The notes under the pieces are model-generated. The model was not told the origin of the DNA. It did no database searches and saw only the letters and a program-made list of their open reading frames with translations. DNA of 64,000 nt. Origin: CAVOOW01 sp963697675 (GTDB lineage Bacteria; Actinomycetota; Actinomycetes; JACCUZ01). Positions 36,711 through 46,287 of the stretch are shown here, in pieces. Positions within the stretch are counted from its first letter, which is position 1, and each line of letters opens with the position of its first letter. The translations under genes and the position numbers were made by a program. The stretch spans positions 186,001-250,000 of the forward strand of contig CAVOOW010000009.1 in the NCBI GenBank assembly GCA_963697675.1, read 5' to 3'.

Positions 36711-36772
36711 GATCGCTCCCGCCGTGCACAGATTCCGCACTGCTGCAGAATCTGTGCACGGCGAGAGCGATC
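36711..36772. terminator. 25-bp stem-loop after the AbiEi/DUF559 gene
   Basis: Arms 36711-36735 (GATCGCTCCCGCCGTGCACA and GATTC) and 36748-36772 pair with one mismatch around a 12-base loop. The right arm overlaps the stop of the gene at 36771. A near-relative hairpin lies at 37721-37788. Confidence 0.75.
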
Positions 36773-37664
36773 ATGAAGCGGCTCGAACCGCGAGGCAGAC
36801 CTGACGGATGACCTCGTCCGGCCGCTCGATGAGGTCCGCCCAGGTGAATCGCAGGACCGTCCAGCCGAGCAGGACCAGCCGGTTCTGCCGGCTCCGATCG
36901 TTCTGGAAACGGTCACTCGCCGTGTGCCAGGCTCGGCCGTCGATCTCGATGGCGATGCGCTGCGCGACGAACGCGAAGTCGAGGACTCCCACTCCCTCGA
37001 GGGGATGGTTTGCCGACCAGCCCGTCAGCCCCGCCTTCTTCAGCAATCCGGCCATGGTTCGCTCGGCCTCCGAGCGAGTCCCTGGCCGCGCGATCCGGAT
37101 GTGGCGTGTGAGCGTGAGCCCTCCGGGTCGGCCGACTAGGCGCTGCGTGCGAACGACGAGATCGTCAAAGCTCAGCCATCGCTGCTGAAGCGCGCGGTCC
37201 AGCAACTCGACTCCTGTCCGGAAGGGGATCACGCGCAGACAGTCGACGATCGTGCACGGCCGCGACGTCAGCAAAAGACCGTCGCGCAGCAGGACGTCCG
37301 CCTCGTCGACCGGAGTGCGGCGGATCGTGATGCCGACCGGCTCGCGTCGACTGGACGGTGGCACCAGGATGAACGGCTGCGGCCAGGGAACATCGATCGC
37401 CCACCAACGGGCCGCAGAAGGTCCGCCGAGCATGCTCCGAGCGCCCGTCGCCAACAGTGCCGCGCGATCGCGGCCGTACCCGTCGAGTGTCGTGTGTGCT
37501 GCGCGCAGCGCTCGACCCCCGTACAGCTTCACCCACTCGCCATTCTCGATGCGGCGCTGGATGCGGCCGTAGGAGAATCCGGCGCTTCGGGCCTGTGCGC
37601 GGCTGAACACACCGTCCTGCTCGGCCGCCAGCGCGGCGAGGCCGAGGGCGTCGGGTAGCTCCAC
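36771..37664 (-). CDS. AbiEi-like N-terminal domain fused to DUF559 (Vsr-like nuclease fold)
   Basis: 297 residues from ATG 37664. The first half (AALAAEQDGVFSRAQARSAG, RIQRRIENGEWVKLYGGRAL) is the winged-helix part found in AbiEi antitoxins. The C-terminal ~100 residues (RSEAERTMAGLLKKAGLTGW, LDFAFVAQRIAIEIDGRAWH, DRSRQNRLVLLGWTVLRFTW) are DUF559, related to very-short-patch and restriction-type endonucleases, with the acidic IEIDG strand. This fusion is common and multi-copy in actinobacteria without known role. No AbiEii toxin partner is adjacent. Confidence 0.8.
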   Translation of the reverse strand: MELPDALGLAALAAEQDGVFSRAQARSAGFSYGRIQRRIENGEWVKLYGGRALRAAHTTLDGYGRDRAALLATGARSMLGGPSAARWWAIDVPWPQPFILVPPSSRREPVGITIRRTPVDEADVLLRDGLLLTSRPCTIVDCLRVIPFRTGVELLDRALQQRWLSFDDLVVRTQRLVGRPGGLTLTRHIRIARPGTRSEAERTMAGLLKKAGLTGWSANHPLEGVGVLDFAFVAQRIAIEIDGRAWHTASDRFQNDRSRQNRLVLLGWTVLRFTWADLIERPDEVIRQVCLAVRAAS

Positions 37665-37720
37665 CGGCCAATCGTGGCGAGATTGCCTCCAGCGGTGGGC
37701 CCGTCATCCACAGCGACGAG

Positions 37721-37788
37721 CAAGATCGCCACCGCCGTGCACAGATTCCGCATAGATGCGGAATCTGTGCACCGTCGGAGCGATCTTG
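37721..37788. terminator. 33-nt-arm stem-loop after the PuuD-like gene
   Basis: Arms 37721-37753 and 37756-37788 pair at 28 of 33 positions. They share GCCGTGCACAGATTCCGCA with the hairpin at 36711. It lies 26 bases beyond the PuuD-like stop (minus strand), the right place for its terminator. Confidence 0.72.
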
Positions 37789-37814
37789 ACGTGTGGGGAG
37801 GGTTGGTGGCGGGG

Positions 37815-38522
37815 TCAGCGGGTGGCGGCGACGAGGGCGTCGAACAGGCGGGGGTCGTCGCCGGCCTCGGGATGCCAGAGCACGCCGATCGCGAAGCGGC
37901 GAGCGGGGTCCTCGACGACCTCCGGCGAGTCGTCGTCGGCCCACCCCGTGACGGTGAGCGAGCCGGGTGAGGCCAGCCCCTGGTGGTGATAGCTGGGTAC
38001 GACGACGCTCTCCCCGAGCACGGTCCGGACCAGGGAACCCGTCGCCGTGTGGACCTCGTGCTGTCCATAGACGCCCGGCGAGGGCCGGTGGCGCTCGTGT
38101 CCGACCAGGTCGGGCAGGTGCTGGACGAGGGTTCCGCCGTGGGCGACGGCGAGCAGCTGCATGCCCCGGCAGATGCCCAGCACCGGCAGGTCGGCCCGCA
38201 GCGCTGCCTGGAGCAAGGGCAGCTCACCGGCATCGCGGTCGGCCCGGACTCCGATGGTCGACGGGTCCGGCGCGTCGCCGTACATCGCCGGATCCAGGTC
38301 CGCGCCACCTGCGAAGACCAGCCCGTCGAGGCGCGCCACGACTTCTTCGACGCCTGACGGGGACGGCGGGATGACGACCGCCCGGGCGCCCGCGGCCTCG
38401 ACCCCGCGCACGTAGGAGTAGGGCAGCACGACCGCCGGCTGGTCCCAGACGCCCCATTTTGCGGTCTCGATGTAGGAGGTGATGCCGACGACGGGGCGGC
38501 GATCTCGATTGGTTGCGATCAC
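37815..38522 (-). CDS. Gamma-glutamyl-gamma-aminobutyrate hydrolase-like class I amidotransferase (PuuD-like)
   Basis: 235 residues from ATG 38522. VGITSYIETAKWGVWDQPAV opens like PuuD. VFAGGADLDPAMYG, nucleophile Cys in GICRGMQLLAVAHGG, VPSYHHQGL and WHPEAGDD (His-x-Glu) complete the GATase1 peptidase-C26 triad. PuuD frees the product from its gamma-glutamyl carrier, regenerating glutamate. It complements the ligase at 27629 although 9 kb away with other genes between. Confidence 0.88.
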   Translation of the reverse strand: MIATNRDRRPVVGITSYIETAKWGVWDQPAVVLPYSYVRGVEAAGARAVVIPPSPSGVEEVVARLDGLVFAGGADLDPAMYGDAPDPSTIGVRADRDAGELPLLQAALRADLPVLGICRGMQLLAVAHGGTLVQHLPDLVGHERHRPSPGVYGQHEVHTATGSLVRTVLGESVVVPSYHHQGLASPGSLTVTGWADDDSPEVVEDPARRFAIGVLWHPEAGDDPRLFDALVAATR

Positions 38523-38529
38523 GGGACCT

Positions 38530-38551
38530 GTTCCTCGTCCTTCACGATCGC
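38530..38551 (-). repeat. Inverted copy of the GATCGTGAAGGA repeat
   Basis: Identical over 22 bases to 29039-29060 (core GATCGTGAAGGACGAG) but in the opposite orientation relative to the gene it precedes. It lies 8 bases upstream of the PuuD-like start. Confidence 0.65.
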
Positions 38552-38650
38552 AACCGGGTGAGGCATGGTCCCTATGCTGGCAGGTGGGAATCCGCGCCGC
38601 CGCAGCACGGTTGACCCATAAGACGTGAAATCCCCGCCTGAGGAGAAGCT

Positions 38651-39839
38651 GTGTCCTTGCCCGCCCTCGTGGAGCCCGCCGACTCGTTGACGATCGATGA
38701 GGTGCGGCGCTATTCGCGGCACCTGATCATCCCCGACGTCGGCATGACGGGGCAGAAGCGGCTGAAGAACGCCAAGGTGCTCGTTGTCGGCGCCGGCGGT
38801 CTCGGCTCTCCCGCGCTGCTCTACCTCGCCGCGGCCGGTGTCGGCACGCTCGGCATCGTCGACTTCGACGTGGTCGACGAGTCCAACCTGCAGCGCCAGA
38901 TCATCCACGGCCAGTCCGACATCGGGAAGCCGAAGGCGCGTCAGCGCCAAGGAGTCGATCGAGGAGGCCAACCCGTTCGTCAAGGTCGTGCTGCACGAGG
39001 AGCGCCTCGACTCGACGAACGTCATGGAGATCTTCGAGCCGTACGACCTCATCGTCGACGGCACCGACAACTTCGCGACGCGCTACCTCGTCAACGACGC
39101 CGCAGTGCTGCTCAACAAGCCTTACGTCTGGGGCTCGATCTATCGTTTCGACGGCCAGGCCAGCGTTTTCTGGGCCGAGCACGGGCCGTGCTACCGCTGC
39201 CTCTACCCCGAGCCCCCGCCCCCCGGCATGGTCCCGAGCTGCGCCGAGGGCGGCGTGCTGGGCGTGCTGTGCGCGAGCATCGGGTCGATCCAGGTCAACG
39301 AGGCGATCAAGCTGATCGCCGGCATCGGCGAGCCGCTGGTCGGGCGCCTCACGGTCTATGACGCCCTCGAGATGGAATATCGCAACGTCAAGGTCCGCAA
39401 GGACCCCGAGTGCGTCATCTGCGGCAAGAACCCGGAGATCACCCTCGAGACGGGACTCATCGACTACGAGGAGTTCTGCGGCACGATCAGCCAGGAAGCG
39501 GCCGATGCGGCGAAGGGCTCGACGATCTCCGTCAAGGACCTCAAGGAGCTGATGGACGCGGGCAAGGACTTCTACCTCGTCGACGTCCGCGAGCCCAACG
39601 AGTTCGAGATCGTGTCCATCCCCGGCGCGACGCTGATCCCCAAGGACCGCATCCTGTCCGGCGAGGCGTTGTCCGAGCTGCCGCAGGACAAGCCCGTCGT
39701 GCTGCACTGCAAGACAGGTGCCCGCTCTGCCGAGGCACTCGCAGTGCTCAAGGGTGCGGGCTTCTCCGACGCCGTGCACGTGGGCGGCGGCGTGATCGCG
39801 TGGGCCAACCAGATCGACCCGAGCCTGCCGACCTACTGA
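38651..39839 (+). pseudogene. moeZ: MoeZ-type adenylyltransferase/sulfurtransferase, one-base frameshift
   Basis: GTG 38651 has AGGAGA upstream. The ThiF/MoeB domain has VLVVGAGGLGSPALLYLA, NLQRQIIHG and, after the break, DLIVDGTDNFATRYL and CAEGGVLGVLCASIGSIQ. The C-terminal rhodanese domain carries the active Cys in LHCKTGARSAEAL. It adenylates and sulfurates ubiquitin-like carriers (MoaD, CysO) for molybdopterin and cysteine synthesis. The frame is lost after GKPKAR. Removing the T at 38941 restores SAKESIEEANPF and a ~395-residue protein. Probable sequence error in an otherwise normal housekeeping gene (M. tuberculosis moeB1/moeZ, Rv3206c). Confidence 0.87.
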
Positions 39840-39892
39840 CCCCCGGCTAGTCAGGCGCGGCGCGACCCGACGGGAACAGGTACGGTCCCGGG

Positions 39893-41205
39893 GTGCGGTC
39901 AACACTGAAGGTCCCCACGATGTCCTACGACGTCCGACGACACCGGCTGTCCAACGGGCTGCGAGTCGTCCTCGCCCCCGACCGGTCAGCGCCCGTCGTC
40001 GCGATCGCCGTCTACTACGACGTGGGCTGGCGGTCGGAGCCCGAGGGTCGCACCGGCTTCGCTCACCTCTTCGAGCACTTGATGTTCCAGGGGTCCGCGT
40101 CGCTGGAGAAGATGGAGCACGCCCACTACGTCATGTCCTCTGGTGGCACGCTCAACGGCTCGACGCGGCTCGACTACACCAACTACTTCGAGGTGCTGCC
40201 CTCCAACGCCCTCGAGCGGGGCCTGTTCCTCGAGGCCGACCGGATGCGCTCACCGCGGGTCACCGAGGAGAACCTCGCGAACCAGATCGCGGTGGTGAAG
40301 GAAGAGATCAAGGTCAACGTCCTCAATCAGCCGTACGGAGGGTTCCCCTGGCTGCTGCTTCCTCCGCTTGCTCTTCGACACGTTCCCCAACGCCCACAAC
40401 GGCTATGGCGGTTTCGAGGACCTCGACAACGCCACCGTCGAGGACGCGTCGGAGTTCTTCAAGCGTTACTACGCACCCGGCAACGCTGTCCTGGCCGTCG
40501 GCGGGGACATGGACCCCGACGAGACGCTGGCGTTGATCGAGAAGCACTTTGCGTGACATCCCGCGGCGCAAGACACCGCCGCGGCCCAGCTTCTCGGAGC
40601 CCGGCCTCACATCGGAGAAGCGCGGTGAGGTGGCGGACGCCAACGCGCCCACACCCGCGGTCGCTCTCGGGCTGGCGGGTGCCCGACCCTCTCGGCGACA
40701 TGAATGCCTACCTGCCGTTCGTCGTGCTGGCCGACGTCCTGGTCCGCGGCGACGCCTCGCGGCTGCGCCAGCGACTCGTGCACGACGAACATCTCGTGAC
40801 CGACATCTCGGCGGCGGTGAGCCTGCTCGAGGATCCGTTCGACGTGCGTGACCCCACGATGTTCATCGTGACCGCTTTCCACGGCGGTGAGGTCACCAGC
40901 GACGACGTCGTGACGGCCATCGACGAGGAGCTCGACCGACTGGCGACGCGACGGCCTCGACGACGGCGAGCTGTCCCGCATCCAGGCCCGCATGGCCGCA
41001 AGCCTGTTGACCCGCCTCGACTTCATCCTCGGCCGCACGCTCGCGATGGCCAGCCTCGAGCAGCAGCGCCAGGACCCCGCGCTGGTCGCGGGGCTGCCCG
41101 CTCGTCTCGGCGCCGTCACCGCCGGAGCAGGTGGTCGCGGCCGCCGCGACCTTGCAACCCGACCGCCGGGCCCGGCTCGACCTCACGCCGGGAGGCTCCC
41201 GATGA
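39893..41205 (+). pseudogene. M16 family zinc peptidase, first (catalytic) subunit, several frameshifts
   Basis: Starts at GTG 39893 (MSYDVRRHRL from ATG 39920 is an alternative). The inverted zinc motif is HLFEH in TGFAHLFEHLMFQG, with a downstream Glu in VVKEEIKVNVLN. After ~40350 the frame moves forward by one base five times, each segment continuing the family pattern: LFDTFPNAHNGYGGFEDLDN, YYAPGNAVLAVGGDMDPDET, WRVPDPLGDMNAYLPFVVLA, RIQARMAASLLTRLDF, and finally RRARLDLTPGGSR before TGA 41203. All five shifts have the same sign (one extra base). The stop overlaps the next start (ATGA). Confidence 0.8.
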
Positions 41206-42535
41206 CGGCGCGGGTCGCGTGCCGTCCCGGGTCTGACGAAGCCGAGGCCCACGAAGCTGCCGACGCTGGCCGAACGCACGCTCGACAACGGCTTGCGCGT
41301 CGTCGCTGTCCGTCGGGGCGGCGTGCCGATGGTGCACCTGCGGCTGCGCGTGCCCTTCGCCGGACGCAAGCCCGATCACCTGCCGAAGCGTCTCGTCCTC
41401 GAGGCGACGATGACGCACGGGACAAGCGCCCACTCGCGCACCGAGCTGGCCGTCGCTCTGCAGGAAGTCGGTGCCGGCCTGTCGGTGTCGACGGACACCG
41501 ATCGGCTGCTCATCCGCGGGGAGTCACTGAGATCGGGAGTGCCCCGGCTGCTCGAGCTGATCGCCGAGATCGTCACCGACGCGCAATATCCCAAGGCCGC
41601 CGTCGTCGGCGAGGTGTCGCGGTTGCAGACGCAGCTGCAGCAGCGGTTGTCGCAGCCAGGTGAGATCGCCGCCGAGGCCCTTCGGAACAGGCTCTATCCG
41701 GGGCATCCGTACGGGCGCGACCTGCCCGATCCGGAAGACATCGCGGCCGTGACGGCCGGAGCTGTCCGCACCCTGCACCGTCGCTGGGTGGTGCCCCCGG
41801 GCAGCTTGCTGATCATGGTCGGCGACATCACGCCGGCGCGTGCACTCGACCAGGTCGAGAAGGCCCTCGCGGAGTGGTCGGGCGACGCGACCAAGCCTGC
41901 ACCGGCACCGCACGTACCCATTGGTGGCGATCTCACCCTGGTCGACCGGCCGGGCGCGGTGCAGTCGAACTTGCGACTCGGGGGCAACGGGTTGTGCCGT
42001 CGCGATGACGACTACGCCGCTCTCTCGCTGGCCAACGTCGCGTTCGGCGGCTATTTCGCGTCCCGGCTCACGCAGAACATCCGCGAGGACAAGGGTTACA
42101 CCTACAGCCCGCGGTCGGGGCTCGTGCACGGAGCAACGGCGTCAGGGTTCGTGGTCGAGGCCGACGTCGCGACCGAGGTGACGGGGCCGTCACTGGTCGA
42201 GATCGCCTATGAGCTCGGGCGCATGGTGACAGCACCCATCAGCGAGCAGCGAGCTCGAGAGTGCGGTCAACTACCTGACGGGGTTGCTGGCGCTGCAGAC
42301 CGCTACACAGGCCGGGCTCGCCGGCGTCCTCGAGACGTTGCTGGCCGACGACCTCGACGTGTCGTGGCTGCGCGATCACCCTGCGGCCCTGGCACGGGCC
42401 ACCGTCGACGACGTGCTCGAGCAGGCCCGGCGCTTCCTGGCTCCGGCGGCGTTGGCCACGATCGTCGTGGGTGACGCGGCGCGGGTGGGCGAGGCAGTGG
42501 GGGCGCTCTCGCCGGTAGTGATGCGCGAAGCGTGA
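41202..42535 (+). pseudogene. M16 family peptidase-like protein, second (non-catalytic) subunit, two frameshifts
   Basis: ATG 41202 overlaps the preceding stop. After a shift near 41225 the frame holds for about 1 kb (LDNGLRVVAVRRGGVPMVHL, PFAGRKPDHLPKRLVLEATM, HPYGRDLPDPEDIAAVTAGA, ASRLTQNIREDKGYTYSPRS). A second shift near 42250 leads to the C-terminus (LESAVNYLTGLLALQTATQA). HxxEH is absent, so this is the inactive partner usual for M16B heterodimers. Both shifts are one extra base. The two genes would form one clamshell peptidase for short peptides. Confidence 0.8.
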
Positions 42536-42838
42536 GTGATGCTCAGTGACGACTTCGAAGAGCGCGTGCTCGCCGTCGTGGAGGCGATCCCGCCCGGTCG
42601 GGTGATGGCCTACGGCGACATCGCGGAGTACGTCGGCGAGGGTGGCCCGCGTCAGGTGGGACGGGTCATGTCACTGTCCGGCGGCTCGGTGCCGTGGTGG
42701 CGGGTGCTGCACGCCGACGGCTCACTACCGGCCGGTCACGAGCCCGAGGCGTTGGCCCTGTTGCGCGAGGACGACACGCCGTTGCGTGCCGACGGGACCC
42801 GGGTCGACATGAAACGAGCCCGCTGGGACGGCCGCTGA
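42536..42838 (+). CDS. Alkyltransferase-like (ATL) protein
   Basis: 100 residues from GTG 42536 or ATG 42539, one base after the M16 stop. IPPGRVMAYGDIAEYVGEGG and RQVGRVMS are the DNA-binding HTH of the MGMT family. The alkyl-acceptor motif PCHRV reads PWWRV, so no methyl transfer is possible. ATL proteins flip O6-alkylguanine and mark it for nucleotide excision repair. M. tuberculosis Rv3204 is an equivalent near adnA. Confidence 0.9.
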   Translation: MMLSDDFEERVLAVVEAIPPGRVMAYGDIAEYVGEGGPRQVGRVMSLSGGSVPWWRVLHADGSLPAGHEPEALALLREDDTPLRADGTRVDMKRARWDGR

Positions 42839-42880
42839 GCCCCGCCGTCAGTTGACCCCGTTGGCGCGGAATCGACCACG

Positions 42881-42946
42881 TTCAGCAGGCCTGCGGACGG
42901 TTCGCAAGGCGTGCAGGCATAGCGAACCGTCCGCAAGCCTGCTGAA
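42881..42946. terminator. 25-bp stem-loop between ATL and adnA
   Basis: TTCAGCAGGCCTGCGGACGG plus TTCGC (42881-42905) pairs with 42922-42946 with one mismatch around a 16-base loop. It separates the ATL gene from adnA on the same strand, so adnAB probably has its own promoter in 42947-42999. Confidence 0.8.
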
Positions 42947-42999
42947 GCATCCGGGACCGTTCGCGTGCTGAGGCGGACGGGCGCAGGCGGCTGCAGGTT

Positions 43000-45900
43000 G
43001 TGTCCGAGCCTGGTGATCTGATGGGTGCCATGGCGACGGCGACGGGGGCGAGCGCGAGCGGGCGACGACGCGGAAACGTACGCGCGTCCGGCCCGCGCGC
43101 GTCGTCCTACACGCTGGTGCGTGGTGCCACCCGGCCCGTGAGCGCGCCCACTCTCGACGCCTCGCAGCAACGTGTTGTCGACCACGGGTCTGGTCCGCTG
43201 CTGGTCCTTGCCGGGCCGGGCACGGGCAAGACGACGACGATCGTCGAGACGGTGGTGGCTCGCATCGATCGGGGGCTCGATCCCGAGCAGGTCCTGGTGC
43301 TGACCTTCGCGCGCAAGGCCGCCGCCGAACTGCGCGAGCGCATCACCGCGCGGTTGGCGCGGGCGACCAAGGAGCCGCTCGCGCGCACGTTCCATTCCTA
43401 CGCGTTCGGCGTTCTGCGCCGCGAGGCCGCGCTGCGTGGCGAGCCGACGCCGCGGCTGCTGTCCGGACCCGAGCAGGACCTCGTGATCCGCGACCTGCTC
43501 GCCGGGGACATCGCCGACGGCGCTCGTGACTGGCCGGTTCGGCTGCACCCGGCACTGGGCACGCGCGGCTTCGCCCAGGAGCTGCGCGACCTGATCATGC
43601 GGGCCTACGAACGCGGTCTGACACCGAGCGACCTCAACCGTTTGGGCCGCGAACACAAGCGCGACGACTGGCGGGCCGCGGCGCGGTTCATGCGGCAGTA
43701 CGGCGAGGTGACCGCGCTGCGGGAAGCGGCCGCATACGACCCGGCCGAGCTGATCAGAGCCGTCGTCAGCCTCTGGATCCGCGACCCCGCGCTGCTGGCC
43801 CGCGAACGGGAGGCACGTCAAGTGGTTCTCGTCGATGAGCTGCAGGACACCGACCCCGCGCAGATCGAGTTGTTGCGACTGCTGGCCGGGGGCGGCCGCG
43901 ACCTGGTGGCGGTGGGCGATCCCGACCAGTCGATCTATGGCTTCCGTGGCGCCGACGTCTCGGGCATCGAACGCTTCCCCGAGACCTTCCGCACCGCGGC
44001 TGGAGCGCCGACACCGGTCGTGTCGCTGAACACGTCGCGGCGCAGTGGGCCGGTGCTGCTCGCTGCCACGCGACGGGTGGCCTCGCGGCTGGCCGCTTCC
44101 GGTGAACACCGGTCCCTGCAGCCGGGTGCCGACCTCCCGGCCGGCGAGGTGTCCGTCGCACTGCTGCGGTCCGAGTCCCAGGAGGCTGCTTATGTCGCCG
44201 CCCGGCTGCGCGAGGCGCACCTCGTCGACGGGGTCCCCTGGTCGCAGATGGCGGTGTTGGTGCGCTCGACGGTGCACTCGATGCCCGTGCTCCGTCGCGC
44301 GTTCGGGTCTGCCGGAGTGCCGGTCGCCGTCGCGGCCGAGGAGGTGCCGCTCGCGGTGCAGCCGGCCGTCCGTCCGCTGCTGACGGTGCTGGGCTGTGTC
44401 GTCGACCCTGACTCGCTCGGCGAGGACCAGGTCGTCGAGCTGCTCACCTCTGCGCTGGGCGGAGCCGACGTGATCGGGCTGCGGCGACTGCGTCAGGAGC
44501 TGCGCCGGTCCGAGCTCGACGCCGGTGGTGGCCGCGCGTCGGGGTTGTTGCTCGTCGAGGCCGTCACCGACCCGCGCGCGCTGCTCGACATCGAGCCGGG
44601 TGCGGCCAGACCGGCCACCCGGGTGGCCCGGCTCCTGCAGGCCGCCGCAGAGGCGCATGCCCGCGAGGGCGCGAGCGTCGAGGACGTGCTCTGGGCAGTC
44701 TGGGCTGCCTCGGGTCTCTCCGGCCGCTGGGAGCGGGCAAGCCTCGAAGGCGGTCCCGGAGGTGCCGCGGCCGACCGTGACCTCGACGCCGTCGTCGCGC
44801 TGTTCGAGACGGCCGCACGGTTCTGCGACCGGCTGCCCGGAGCCGGCTCGGAGGTGTTCCTCGCCCACCTCACGGGTCAGGAGATCCCCGCTGACTCACT
44901 CGCGGCGCGGGCGCCGACCGGCGACGCCGTGTCCGTGCTGACAGCCCACGCGAGCAAGGGGCTCGAATGGGACCTCGTCTGCGTCGCCGGCGTGCAGGAA
45001 GGTGTCTGGCCGTCGTCGCGGTTGCGCGGCTCTTTCCTCGGCACCGAGCGACTCGTCGACCTGTTGCGGCCCGGAGCAGAGTCCCTGCCTGCCGAGGTTG
45101 CGGCGGTGACAACGCTCACCCGACTGCTGGCCGAGGAGCGCCGGCTCTTCTACGTCGCCGTGACACGAGCCCGGCGCCGCCTGCTCGTGACGGCTGTGAC
45201 CAGCGAGCGCGAAGGACTTTCGCCGTCGCGCTTCCTCGACGAGATCGACCCGCTGCCGACGGGCGAGGGAGACGACACCGTGCGGCCGGTCACTGCCGTC
45301 GCCCGGCCGCTGAGCCTCGCCGGGCTGGTGAGCGAGCTGCGGCGCAACGTGTGCGCCGAACCAGCGGACAGCTCCGATGCTCCGGACCTCGTCAGCCGCC
45401 GGCGCGGTGCGGCGGCCCAGTTGTCTCGACTTGCCGGCGCCAGGGCGCGCGGTGCGGATCCGCAGACCTGGTGGGGCCTGGCGCCGATCTCCGACGATCG
45501 GAATGTGCGCGAGGACGACGACGAGGTCCGCGTCTCACCGTCCAAGGTCGAGATGTTCACGAGGTGTGAGCTGCGCTGGTTCCTCGAACACGTCGGGGGC
45601 ACCGAGACCACCACGTCGGCGCAGAACGTCGGCACCCTCGTGCACGCCGTCGCCGAGTCCGCACTCGACGACGCGAGCTCGACCGAGGAGGCGCTGCTTG
45701 CCAAGCTCGACGCTCTGCTGCCAACGGTCGAGCTCGGTCGCGGCTGGGTGGCCGAGAAAGAGCTCGCCAAGGCCCACGGCATGGTCACCAAGCTGGCGCG
45801 CTGGCTCGCTGACAACCGGGCGCAGGTCGTGGCCACCGAGCTCGACTTCACCGTCTCAGTCGGTCGTGCCGTTCTCAACGGGCGGGTCGACCGCCTCGAA

Positions 45901-46287
45901 CGTGACGAGCTCGGCCGGGCCGTGGTCATCGACCTGAAGACCGGATCGCGCGCGGTGAACAAGGACGACGTGCCGCAACACGCGCAGCTCGCGGCCTACC
46001 AGCTCGCGGTCGAGGCGGCAGCCTTCGCCGACCTGGGGCTGCAGGAAAGCGGTGGCGCCGCTCTCCTCCAGGTCGGCAAGGCGGCTCTGACCCATGGCGT
46101 ACGAGAGCAGCGCCAGGAGCCCCTGTCCAGCTATCCCGACCCCGACTGGGCGCGCCAGCTGGTCACGGATGCTGCCGTCGGCATGGCCGGCTCGGCGTTC
46201 CAGGCGATGGACAACGACCTGTGCAACCGCTGCCCCGTGCGCACCAGTTGCCCGGTGCAGGACGACGGCCGGACAGTCACCTCATGA
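43000..46287 (+). CDS. adnA: AdnA-type helicase-nuclease subunit
   Basis: 1095 residues from GTG 43000; ATG 43021 or 43030 are alternatives. UvrD-like helicase with Walker A AGPGTGKTTT (~71-80), VLTFARKAAAELRERI, Walker B/motif II VLVDELQDTDP, GDPDQSIYGFRGADVSG and VLTAHASKGLEWDLVCVAG. The C-terminal PD-(D/E)XK nuclease has RAVVIDLKTGS and ends in CNRCPVRTSCPVQ, with an earlier Cys in MFTRCELRWF, forming a Fe-S nuclease module. AdnAB resects double-strand breaks in mycobacteria. Stop overlaps the adnB start by four bases. Completely intact, in contrast to surrounding genes. Confidence 0.92.
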   Translation: MSEPGDLMGAMATATGASASGRRRGNVRASGPRASSYTLVRGATRPVSAPTLDASQQRVVDHGSGPLLVLAGPGTGKTTTIVETVVARIDRGLDPEQVLVLTFARKAAAELRERITARLARATKEPLARTFHSYAFGVLRREAALRGEPTPRLLSGPEQDLVIRDLLAGDIADGARDWPVRLHPALGTRGFAQELRDLIMRAYERGLTPSDLNRLGREHKRDDWRAAARFMRQYGEVTALREAAAYDPAELIRAVVSLWIRDPALLAREREARQVVLVDELQDTDPAQIELLRLLAGGGRDLVAVGDPDQSIYGFRGADVSGIERFPETFRTAAGAPTPVVSLNTSRRSGPVLLAATRRVASRLAASGEHRSLQPGADLPAGEVSVALLRSESQEAAYVAARLREAHLVDGVPWSQMAVLVRSTVHSMPVLRRAFGSAGVPVAVAAEEVPLAVQPAVRPLLTVLGCVVDPDSLGEDQVVELLTSALGGADVIGLRRLRQELRRSELDAGGGRASGLLLVEAVTDPRALLDIEPGAARPATRVARLLQAAAEAHAREGASVEDVLWAVWAASGLSGRWERASLEGGPGGAAADRDLDAVVALFETAARFCDRLPGAGSEVFLAHLTGQEIPADSLAARAPTGDAVSVLTAHASKGLEWDLVCVAGVQEGVWPSSRLRGSFLGTERLVDLLRPGAESLPAEVAAVTTLTRLLAEERRLFYVAVTRARRRLLVTAVTSEREGLSPSRFLDEIDPLPTGEGDDTVRPVTAVARPLSLAGLVSELRRNVCAEPADSSDAPDLVSRRRGAAAQLSRLAGARARGADPQTWWGLAPISDDRNVREDDDEVRVSPSKVEMFTRCELRWFLEHVGGTETTTSAQNVGTLVHAVAESALDDASSTEEALLAKLDALLPTVELGRGWVAEKELAKAHGMVTKLARWLADNRAQVVATELDFTVSVGRAVLNGRVDRLERDELGRAVVIDLKTGSRAVNKDDVPQHAQLAAYQLAVEAAAFADLGLQESGGAALLQVGKAALTHGVREQRQEPLSSYPDPDWARQLVTDAAVGMAGSAFQAMDNDLCNRCPVRTSCPVQDDGRTVTS

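Noticed and set aside
36771..37664. Complete AbiE toxin-antitoxin system
   Set aside because: Only the AbiEi-like N-terminal domain fused to DUF559 is present; no nucleotidyltransferase AbiEii lies next to it.
37815..38522. Naming the PuuD-like gene puuD
   Set aside because: Its distance from the ligase and the unknown amine make the exact substrate uncertain, so only family level is given.
25474..38522. Integrative element or prophage
   Set aside because: No integrase, transposase, tRNA end or direct att repeats were found at the borders.
42736..44868. 710-codon minus-strand frame across ATL and adnA
   Set aside because: It is the complement of well-supported AdnA motifs and shows only low-complexity Arg/Gly/His-rich sequence.
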